A stretch of 64,000 nt of DNA from the NCBI GenBank assembly GCA_002869165.1, contig PKTK01000013.1, positions 59,883 to 123,882 of the forward strand, written 5' to 3'. Numbering within the stretch: position 1 is the first letter of the stretch; every line of letters begins with the position of its first letter. The stretch is from Candidatus Parcubacteria bacterium. GTDB taxonomy: Bacteria > Patescibacteria > ABY1 > BM507 > UBA12075. Position numbers and translations under genes: made by a program. The notes under the pieces are model-generated. The model had not been told where the DNA came from. It saw only the letters and a program-made list of their open reading frames with translations, and ran no database searches. This document shows positions 24,553 through 30,123 of this stretch, in pieces.

Positions 24553-25926
24553 TTAGAGTATTGTTGCTCCAAGTTCAGCAAGTTCGGATCTTTCACCCTT
24601 TTTAAGCTCAATATGAGCATAAAGCCTTTGGTCTTTCATTTTATCAATCAAGACACTTAGGCCATTGGAATTAATTCCCAAATATGGATGATCAATTTGA
24701 CAAATGTCTCCTGTAAAAATAATCTTGGTTCCTTCACCTGCTCTTGTGACAATTGTTTTAACTTCATGAGGTGTCAGATTTTGCGCTTCATCAACTATCA
24801 TATACATCTTCACAAGAGACCGGCCTCTAATATAAGCCAGTGGTTCAATGATTAACTTTTCCTCATCCAACATCTTTTGAAGTCTCTGAAACATTTCGGA
24901 CTTCTCAGGAAATTGACTCCTTATCACAGCCAGATTGTAATACAAAGGCTGCATATAAGGCTTAATCTTGCTGTTTATATCTCCAGGAAGAAATCCAATG
25001 TCTTTGTTTGACAAAGGAACAATTGGACGTGCTAAAACTATCTGACGATAGGAGCTCCTAGCTTCAAGCGCCGCTGCCAAGGCCATTAATGTTTTACCTG
25101 TGCCGGCTTTCCCACTAATAGTGACCAGCTTAACCTCGGGATTTAATAAAGCGTGGACAGCAAATGATTGTTCGGCGTTTTTTGGAATAATCCCATATGC
25201 CTGTCTTTTAGAAACATGACGAAAAAAATGTCCTTCCCGCTCACCATCAGATTTAACAAAAGTTGCCAATGCAGATTTCTTGCCATTTTTCAATACAATA
25301 AACTCATTACAAGAAAACGAATTGGATTTTAGATTAAAATCATCTACAGGAACACACTTACCTTCTTCATACAGACTATCAATTGCTTGAGAATTTACCC
25401 CTTCCTCCAGTCGACTTCCCGAATACAAATGCTCTACATCAACATTGTCATTCGAATAATCTTCAGCATTTATCCCAAGCATGCAAGCTTTCATCCTGAG
25501 ATTCACGTCTTTTGAAACCAAAACAACTTCCTCGTATTCTTTCTCTTTTGGATCAGCAGAAAAGCAATAAACAAAATTTAATATTTCGTTATCGTCTTTT
25601 TTCTTTCTAGGGAATGCCTTACTTAGATCATTATGGTATTCATACTTATTGGGTTTGAGACGAATACAACCTCTGCCCTTACCAAGACTTACTCCTCCAT
25701 TAAACATTGCCTTATCGTCAAAACTAGCAATGCGTCTGGTGAATGCTCTGGCATTATAGTTGTTTGTTACATTTCCTTTCTTAAAATCATCAAGTTCCTC
25801 CAAAACATGAGAACAAATAATAATATCATGCTCTTGAAAATGTTCAGTACAAGAACTATCATGAAGGATTACATTTGTGTCAAGGATGAAAACCTTTTTC
25901 TTGCTACCACCTTGTTTCTTGGGCAT
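24553..25926 (-). CDS. PIN-PhoH (PhoH2-type) RNase/ATPase
   Basis: 457 aa. N-terminal PIN nuclease domain (about 10-150): FILDTNVILHDSSC, ELDDFKKG and the later acidic residues in VVLVSKDVNLRMKA. C-terminal PhoH P-loop ATPase: GKAGTGKTLMALAAALE (about 274), MIVDEAQNLTPHEV (Walker B) and FTGDICQID. This is the YlaK/PhoH2 architecture, known as an ATP-driven ribonuclease/RNA helicase and in some hosts part of a toxin-antitoxin pair. No small antitoxin gene precedes it here, so a housekeeping RNA-processing role is more likely. Monocistronic. Confidence 0.9.
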   Translation of the reverse strand: MPKKQGGSKKKVFILDTNVILHDSSCTEHFQEHDIIICSHVLEELDDFKKGNVTNNYNARAFTRRIASFDDKAMFNGGVSLGKGRGCIRLKPNKYEYHNDLSKAFPRKKKDDNEILNFVYCFSADPKEKEYEEVVLVSKDVNLRMKACMLGINAEDYSNDNVDVEHLYSGSRLEEGVNSQAIDSLYEEGKCVPVDDFNLKSNSFSCNEFIVLKNGKKSALATFVKSDGEREGHFFRHVSKRQAYGIIPKNAEQSFAVHALLNPEVKLVTISGKAGTGKTLMALAAALEARSSYRQIVLARPIVPLSNKDIGFLPGDINSKIKPYMQPLYYNLAVIRSQFPEKSEMFQRLQKMLDEEKLIIEPLAYIRGRSLVKMYMIVDEAQNLTPHEVKTIVTRAGEGTKIIFTGDICQIDHPYLGINSNGLSVLIDKMKDQRLYAHIELKKGERSELAELGATIL

Positions 25927-26059
25927 TTTTCTTCCTTTGGGCTATAGGTTTTTGATTTTTCAGCCGTTTTATCCTCTATTTAATTGCCCGCTCCCGGCGA
26001 GCATTTGTTATCAATGAACTATTTTTTTCTTAATATTAGCATAACATAAACATTAAAAA

Positions 26060-26400
26060 AAATCAATACAAAAACACCGCCCAATTTAAGAGTCCTGGCG
26101 GTGTTTTTGTTTCCTGCCTACAGTTCCTAAAAAACGTATAGGCAGGTTATTATCCCCATGCTCACCTATTTTCAAAGAAAATAGGTAAGAAAGAGAGGGC
26201 TTGTGAATGTTTTTCTTTTACGTTCTATCTTCTATTACTTCTTTTGCTTGTTGTTCGTTTTAGTATCTCCAACTTAAAACAAGCCCTTTTAATAGCTTTT
26301 TTAGCTATTTCTTGCTTCCTTTTTTTAAAGAACAGTTTGTTTTTTAATCTTTTGCGTTCAAATTTTACTGGAACGACTTATTTTTTATTTTATTTTACTA
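26060..26400 (-). ncRNA. Candidate structured RNA in a 487-bp gap
   Basis: Minus-strand order: AATAGCT/AGCTATT hairpin (26290-26308); AGGGCTTGT (26288-26280) pairing with ACAAGCCCT (26204-26196) around a purine-rich loop; perfect ACCTATTTTC/GAAAATAGGT hairpin (26164-26186); CCTGCCTA/TAGGCAGG hairpin (26113-26146); then terminator ACACCGCC/GGCGGTGT with a T tail (26074-26107). No ORF of note. Five successive helices ending in an intrinsic terminator suggest a non-coding transcript, or a very long 3' trailer of the gene at 26414. No known family (tmRNA, SRP RNA, RNase P) matched by eye. Confidence 0.4.
26071..26110 (-). terminator. Terminator of the candidate RNA
   Basis: ACACCGCC / GGCGGTGT stem, T-rich tail on the minus strand; also T-rich on the plus side. 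Confidence 0.8.
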
Positions 26401-26413
26401 AAATAAGCTAACA

Positions 26414-26755
26414 TTAAACAATTTCTGATTTTTTTTCTATTATTAGGGTATTTACTCCAATTTCTGAATGATTTATATAATTTTTAAAATTTCTTGTATT
26501 GATATTCTCTAACATATATATCTGAAAACTTCTAGAATTTTGACTAATTTTAGTACTTTCAAGTGACTGATAGGTAAAACTAAGAACTAAGGCTGAACTT
26601 ATTACAATAAAAAAAGCAATGGACAAACTAAGGAAAAGTCCAGACCAACTGAACTCCTGCTCCATTGCTTTCTTTTTTATTGTATTGTAATACTTCCAGC
26701 CAATGTGACCAATAACTTCACCTTGGTTTTCAGTAATATTAGTGTATGCGTTCAT
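26414..26755 (-). CDS. Small single-pass membrane protein
   Basis: 113 aa from ATG 26755 (MNAYTNITENQGEVIGHIGW). A longer frame from 26848 adds 31 residues but starts in the AT-rich upstream tract. One hydrophobic helix (about 39-60), preceded by basic KKKAMEQE, gives an N-in orientation. The outer part is about 50 residues with no cysteine. No family was recognised and no strong Shine-Dalgarno is present at either start, so existence as a gene is moderately supported. Confidence 0.45.
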   Translation of the reverse strand: MNAYTNITENQGEVIGHIGWKYYNTIKKKAMEQEFSWSGLFLSLSIAFFIVISSALVLSFTYQSLESTKISQNSRSFQIYMLENINTRNFKNYINHSEIGVNTLIIEKKSEIV

Positions 26756-26866
26756 TTTTGTGTTTTTGTGTTTATTTTTGCACTTAAATCCACAATACTG
26801 TAGACTTAAATCTATTATAATTGTATCAAATATTAGTATTTTTGTCAATGTGCATAACTTAAATAA

Positions 26867-26895
26867 TTGACATATTTTAAATTATTTATTATAGT
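26867..26895 (+). promoter_or_regulatory. Promoter of the small membrane gene at 26908
   Basis: TTGACA (26867-26872), 17 bp, TATAGT (26890-26895). Confidence 0.65.
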
Positions 26896-26907
26896 ATTTA
26901 CAATAAC

Positions 26908-27150
26908 TTGTTCTTTTTTAATAATAATTTGGAGCTAAAAATTAAAATAACAGATGCACTAATTATAGGAATTTTCTTATTTTTTTTAAGCTATGCAACG
27001 GCTTATAGTGTTGAAATAATTGTTGAATTCTTTGGAGGGACTATAAATTTTAATGGGTTCTTAAAAATGATGATGTTTGTAATATACACACCTTTCTTTT
27101 ATATATTTGCAATACATAATTCAATAGAACCAAAAAATAAAGAGCTGTAA
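26908..27150 (+). CDS. Small two-helix membrane protein; start uncertain
   Basis: Up to 80 aa with two hydrophobic helices (about 18-42 and 53-70). The frame opens with TTG at 26908, but that lies only a few bases after the expected transcription start. A proper Shine-Dalgarno GGAG (26931-26934) instead points to a non-canonical ATT at 26941 (IKITDALIIGIFLFF). No in-frame ATG exists near. The stop lies in the stem of a terminator hairpin (27140-27158). Function unknown. Confidence 0.45.
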   Translation: MFFFNNNLELKIKITDALIIGIFLFFLSYATAYSVEIIVEFFGGTINFNGFLKMMMFVIYTPFFYIFAIHNSIEPKNKEL

Positions 27151-27166
27151 AAGGCTCTTTTTTATA
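27140..27166 (+). terminator. Terminator overlapping the stop codon
   Basis: AGAGC / GCTCT stem plus T6 run, containing the TAA of the preceding gene. Confidence 0.75.
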
Positions 27167-27302
27167 AAATACATAAAATTTATTTTACTAAATATCCCAA
27201 AAAAGCCCTTGAATAGCGTTTTTCAAAAACTTTATTTTCTTTTAAAAAGGTGATATAGTTTTTGAAAGGAAATTTGTCTCCTTTTTTTGTTTTTCAAAAA
27301 TT

Positions 27303-27376
27303 GTATCTGTAGCTCAATTGGATAGAGCACTTGGCTTCGGACCAAGGGGTTGTGGGTTCGAGTCCTACCAGATACA
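27303..27376 (+). tRNA. tRNA-Arg (UCG)
   Basis: Acceptor GTATCTG/CAGATAC, anticodon loop CTTCGGA (TCG, reads CGA and possibly CGN), T-arm GGTTCGAGTCC. CCA not encoded. First of a three-tRNA cluster. Confidence 0.93.
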
Positions 27377-27404
27377 CAAGTTTTTATACTTAAAATTCAT
27401 AAAA

Positions 27405-27478
27405 GGCTGGGTAGCTCAGATGGTTAGAGCGCGGCACTCATAACGCCGAGGTCGAGAGTTCAATCCTCTCCCCAGCCA
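27405..27478 (+). tRNA. tRNA-Met (CAU)
   Basis: Acceptor GGCTGGG/CCCAGCC, anticodon loop CTCATAA (CAT). It lacks the three-GC initiator anticodon stem, so it is elongator Met or, less likely, lysidine-modified Ile. CCA not encoded. It lies 28 bp after tRNA-Arg. Confidence 0.9.
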
Positions 27479-27485
27479 CATACTT

Positions 27486-27556
27486 AATTCGGATTTTTGA
27501 TTGTGGATTGCGGAGCTACAAATTCCGAATTCCAAAATCAGAAGTCCGAATTTTGA
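27486..27556. repeat. Short inverted repeat between tRNA-Met and tRNA-Lys
   Basis: ATTCGGATTTTTGATT at the left pairs imperfectly with AATCAGAAGTCCGAAT at the right, with AATTCCGAATTCC between. A small intergenic palindrome of the kind scattered through this genome. Confidence 0.45.
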
Positions 27557-27559
27557 TAA

Positions 27560-27632
27560 GCGCCCATAGCTCAGTTGGTAGAGCAGTTGCCTCTTAAGCA
27601 AATGGTCGCAGGTTCGAATCCTGCTGGGCGCA
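27560..27632 (+). tRNA. tRNA-Lys (CUU)
   Basis: Acceptor GCGCCCA/TGGGCGC, anticodon loop CTCTTAA (CTT), T-arm GCAGG-TTCGAAT-CCTGC. CCA not encoded. Its 3' part, from the T-loop onward, is repeated at 27792 and 27970 by inserted elements. Confidence 0.93.
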
Positions 27633-27791
27633 CAAAATAAAGCGCCGCCTGAATAGGGCGGTGTTTTATTTTGTGTGACTAGCAGATGAGAACCTGCTCT
27701 GAGGTGCAGGGGAAGAATAAAAGACAAGCTATTTGCAAAAATATTATCAAAAACTAAACATGTTATTTTGATGGTGTGAGGCTTCCGCCTC
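27613..27791 (+). mobile_element. tRNA-Lys 3'-end element, copy 1 (179 bp)
   Basis: Runs from the T-loop TTCGAATCC of tRNA-Lys to the next identical TTCGAATCC. Contents in order: the tRNA 3' end; palindromic terminator (AAAATAAA-CGCCGCC / GGGCGGTG-TTTATTTT); GAACC at +77; AGGGGAAGAATAAAAG; AACATGTT 35 bp before the next copy; GAGGC/GCCTC hairpin touching the junction. No ORF. The same plan and spacing occur after tRNA-Ala and tRNA-Leu. Interpreted as a non-autonomous integrative element that rebuilds the tRNA 3' end. Confidence 0.7.
27632..27673 (+). terminator. Terminator after tRNA-Lys (inside the element)
   Basis: AAAATAAA-CGCCGCC / GGGCGGTG-TTTATTTT palindrome, T-rich on both strands. 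Confidence 0.8.
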
Positions 27792-27969
27792 TTCGAATCC
27801 TGCTGGGCGCACAAAATAAAAGACGTCTCGAAGAGGCGTTTTTTGTTTTGTGTGACTAGCAGATGAGAACCTGCTCTGAGGTACAGGGGAAGAATAAAAG
27901 ACAAGTTATTTGCAAAAATATTATCAAAAAACTAAACATGTTATTTTGATGGTGTGAGGCTTCCGCCTC
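27792..27969 (+). mobile_element. tRNA-Lys 3'-end element, copy 2 (178 bp), plus terminal site at 27970
   Basis: Nearly identical to copy 1 after the terminator (three small differences). The terminator stem is replaced by GACGTCTC/GAGGCGTT. A third 29-bp tRNA 3' copy (27970-27998) follows with the same alternative terminator and then unrelated DNA, so it marks the outer border. Three equally spaced tRNA-end copies are the expected product of tandem integration at one site. Confidence 0.7.
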
Positions 27970-28040
27970 TTCGAATCCTGCTGGGCGCACAAAATAAAAG
28001 ACGTCTCGAAGAGGCGTTTTTTGTATTTAAAAAAATTTTG

Positions 28041-28080
28041 CAAAAAAAAAGAAGGGCCGTACATTTTTGTACGACCCTTG
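28041..28080 (-). terminator. Terminator of the 28.0-28.7 kb transcript
   Basis: Minus-strand AAGGG-CGTAC / GTACG-CCCTT stem followed by nine T. One of the strongest terminators in the window. Confidence 0.9.
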
Positions 28081-28655
28081 CACCAGTTATGTTTTATGTT
28101 AGAGTCAGAGCATTTTACCTCCATTTTTCTGGGCAGATTCCAGGCGCTTTTCGTTTGGCCTGGATTGGATTTATGACATTTTTCTATGACCGCTGCAATG
28201 ACCTCGTCTTATCGCGGCTCCCTGCTCCAATACCTCTATGGGTATGGGGGGGAGCAAGCGCATCATTTTTGACGTTCCAGTTCATCGCAGTACTTCCGAA
28301 ATGGTGCCGAATTTACTTATCGACCGGTGACTTGAGATTTTCAAAGTTTTTAGATGGTCAGTCGCATCTGTTCTCCTCTTTCGCCGGAAGAATTGTGCCA
28401 GAGCAATTCGTTGCTCCCGAGCACAGGAATGAAAGATTACCGGGACTATCCAAGGTGCTGTATGGAGCAGTTCCATGACAGCGGGCTTAATCCAGTTCTT
28501 CTTCAGGTATTGTCTGCTTAAATCTTTACGGCGGGTCTTTGTTTGGCACGATTGCCTCTTTGTTGAGGTTAAGGTTTTTTGCGGTTTCTTTAAATGTACT
28601 TACATCTTTTTCTTATCGCGGCCCTCTTGGCCTGCATCGATGCATAATTGTTTTC
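28041..28655 (-). ncRNA. Candidate large structured RNA (about 610 nt)
   Basis: The region stands out by higher GC than its AT-rich flanks, has a consensus minus-strand promoter (28656-28684) and a strong terminator (28041-28080), yet no minus-strand frame over 64 codons and no ribosome site at any start. Many perfect helices: GAGCAA/TTGCTC, CCAGGC/GCCTGG, TGCTCC-ATACC/GGTAT-GGAGCA, and the terminator stem. The 12-mer GCCGCGATAAGA occurs twice (28208-28219 and 28613-28624). GC-rich, helix-rich and non-coding in a low-GC genome, beside tRNAs, recalls large ornate bacterial RNAs such as GOLLD or ROOL. That comparison rests on size and context only. Confidence 0.45.
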
Positions 28656-28684
28656 ACTATATCATATATAAGTATATTTGTCAA
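28656..28684 (-). promoter_or_regulatory. Strong promoter of the candidate large RNA
   Basis: Minus-strand TTGACA (28684-28679), 17 bp, TATAGT (28661-28656) with TGA in front of the -10 (extended). Best promoter match in the window. Confidence 0.75.
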
Positions 28685-28724
28685 GTATTTAATTTTTAAA
28701 TTTAGGTTATTAGCTAAAATTAAA

Positions 28725-28763
28725 GAAAAAATGCCTTGATTATTTTATAAATCAAGGCATTTT
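28725..28763 (-). terminator. Terminator hairpin downstream of the 28.9 kb spacer
   Basis: ATGCCTTGATT / AATCAAGGCAT 11-bp stem with T6 on the minus strand. Its transcript is unclear: read-through from 29294, or the 33-codon frame at 28752-28853. Confidence 0.7.
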
Positions 28764-28921
28764 AGTTTGAATCACAAAAAAATAATTCCCTAAAACAAAT
28801 ACTGTCTTTTTGTGAAAAAATAATCTATTTTTTTCATACTCCTTGTTCAGCACTTTTAAGCTTACTCCCAGAATACTAAAAAATAAAAATATTTGCTTTA
28901 TTTCCTTATTATTTTGGATTC

Positions 28922-28987
28922 TTTATTAACAAACCATAACTAAACCTTATCGAATACTTCCGCCCAGAATAGCTGATTTGTTAATAA
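28922..28987. repeat. 12-bp perfect inverted repeat
   Basis: TTTATTAACAAA (28922-28933) and TTTGTTAATAAA (28976-28987) flank 42 bp that contains another GCGGAAGT-like word. Could be a recombination or protein-binding site, or a stem in a minus-strand RNA. Confidence 0.5.
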
Positions 28988-29294
28988 AACGCGGAAGTTT
29001 TTGAAACTTCCGCGACTACGTGATGGATTTAGCCAATAATTTATCTTGGTATCCGGTCAAGTACCTTGAAAAACTACTGACAGACAGAGGAAATTTTAGC
29101 CAAATAAGCTCTTCCGCACTGGTTTGTGTATACGCTTTTCTATCATGAATTCTTTTTTTTGTTTAAAATTAACATTTTTTCCTTAACCTCCTCCAAGGTT
29201 GTTTTCTCTATTGATATTTTTATTATGTGCGTCAATAGAGCGCACTTGAATCAGGTAACCATAGTCACTCCCGTTTTTGTTTTGGAAAGAGCTT
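28985..29294 (-). ncRNA. Candidate structured RNA (about 300 nt)
   Basis: Minus-strand promoter TTTACA-17-TAAAAT (29329-29301) predicts a start near 29294. From that base AAGCTCTTTCC (29294-29284) pairs with GGAAGAGCTT (29115-29106). Inside are CTCTATTGA/TCAATAGAG and AACCT/GGAGGTT stems. The transcript ends in CGCGGAAGTTT/AACTTCCGCG (28990-29014) and a T-rich tail. A stem beginning exactly at the predicted 5' end and a terminator after 300 nt fit a small RNA. The only frame with a ribosome site codes 10 residues. No known family was recognised. Confidence 0.45.
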
Positions 29295-29300
29295 TTTAAT

Positions 29301-29329
29301 ATTTTAGCCGATTTTTTTTATTTTGTAAA
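29301..29329 (-). promoter_or_regulatory. Promoter of the 300-nt candidate RNA
   Basis: TTTACA, 17 bp, TAAAAT on the minus strand; overlaps the end of the methyltransferase gene by a few bases upstream. Confidence 0.55.
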
Positions 29330-29334
29330 GTTAG

Positions 29335-30039
29335 CTATTTTGTTAAGACTAAATAATAATTGTATTTATCTGTAAAAATCTTTTTTTTCTTAAAACCAGC
29401 TTTTTTGGCAATTTTTTTGAGTTGTTTTTTGGAAAAAGCATGATAATATCTTTGTGATACTCGCTCACCTGCTTGATTCTTCCAATCCCACAAAATATCT
29501 CCAAAATCCATTTTATTTTTTCTAATCAATTTAAGGAAAAAAAAGCGCCAAATTAGTTTTCCGTATGTTTCATGACGCCAGAGATTCCAAACTGTGACTA
29601 CCACGGTTCCACCTTTCTTGGTCTTGTTCCACAGCTGTCGCAGAGCCTGAGTTTGCATTTCCTGCCCTGGCAAATGATGTAAAACAGCAATTGAAAATAC
29701 AAAGTCAAAGTCATACTCTTTGACTTCGCCCAAATTTAATATATCTCCTTTTCGAAAATCTGCATCTTTATAATTTTCCTTAGCATGACTCAATAATTTT
29801 TCGCAAGTATCCAGGCCAATATATTTTACTTCTTTCCCTATAAAAGCTTCTTGGAGTCTACCATTACCACAACCAACATCAAGAATCTTGTCACCTGATT
29901 TAACCTGTTTGGTGATTTTGATAAGCTCATTCCAAAGAGGAAACATATTCTTCTTTCTAGTTTCGTTGTACTGATCTGCTATACTGTCATAGTTTCTCTC
30001 AACAATCTTGAGTAACTCTTTTTGTGTTTGTTTATTCAT
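29335..30039 (-). CDS. Trm9/ABH8-like class I SAM methyltransferase
   Basis: 234 aa. Motif I ILDVGCGNGRL (about 52-62), acidic strand-2 end YIGLDTCEKLL, post-I FVFSIAVLHHLPG and the Trm9-family segment VVTVWNLWRHETYGK. The C-terminal part has RYYHAFSKKQLKKIAKKAGF, as in eukaryotic Trm9, which methylates carboxymethyl-uridine-34 of tRNA to mcm5U. The match to that subfamily is by motif; the substrate is inferred. An Elp3 homologue, which makes the cm5U precursor, lies at 38905-40476 in the same window. The gene is separated from recQ by a palindromic repeat. Confidence 0.75.
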   Translation of the reverse strand: MNKQTQKELLKIVERNYDSIADQYNETRKKNMFPLWNELIKITKQVKSGDKILDVGCGNGRLQEAFIGKEVKYIGLDTCEKLLSHAKENYKDADFRKGDILNLGEVKEYDFDFVFSIAVLHHLPGQEMQTQALRQLWNKTKKGGTVVVTVWNLWRHETYGKLIWRFFFLKLIRKNKMDFGDILWDWKNQAGERVSQRYYHAFSKKQLKKIAKKAGFKKKKIFTDKYNYYLVLTK

Positions 30040-30047
30040 TTATACAA

Positions 30048-30101
30048 TTTGTCATCCTGGGGTTACGAAGCGAATACGAAGGAGAGCCTCAAAATGACAA
30101 A
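30048..30101. repeat. GTCATTCC-family repeat fragment
   Basis: TTTGTCATCCTGGGG ... CCTCAAAATGACAAA imperfect inverted repeat between the methyltransferase gene and recQ. Confidence 0.5.
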
Positions 30102-30123
30102 GAATAATATTTTTTAAATAGTA

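Noticed and set aside
24553..25926. PIN-PhoH as a toxin of a toxin-antitoxin pair
   Set aside because: No small upstream antitoxin frame with a ribosome site is present, so only the enzyme class is stated.
27416..27904. 162-codon minus-strand ORF across tRNA-Met, tRNA-Lys and the repeat units
   Set aside because: It is antisense to two clear tRNA genes and its repeated peptide segments are the translated tandem element. Typical spurious ORF.
28282..28476. 64-codon minus-strand ORF in the candidate large RNA
   Set aside because: No ribosome site and basic/aromatic composition without a domain. Kept as non-coding, though a short protein cannot be fully excluded.
27954..28478. 174-codon plus-strand ORF over the candidate large RNA
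   Set aside because: Starts inside the tRNA-derived repeat, runs through the terminator hairpin, has no ribosome site, and its composition (many Trp, Phe, Arg, Pro) is unlike any neighbour. The strong promoter points the other way.
28752..28853. 33-codon minus-strand frame (GTG start, GGGAG upstream) ending in a terminator stem
   Set aside because: Plausible layout but too short, and no independent support was found.
26060..29294. tmRNA, SRP RNA or RNase P RNA
   Set aside because: I searched the candidate RNAs by eye for the tRNA-like end of tmRNA, the SRP GGAAG/GCAGC loop and the RNase P core (GAGGAAAGTC). None was found in a convincing context, so no family name is given.
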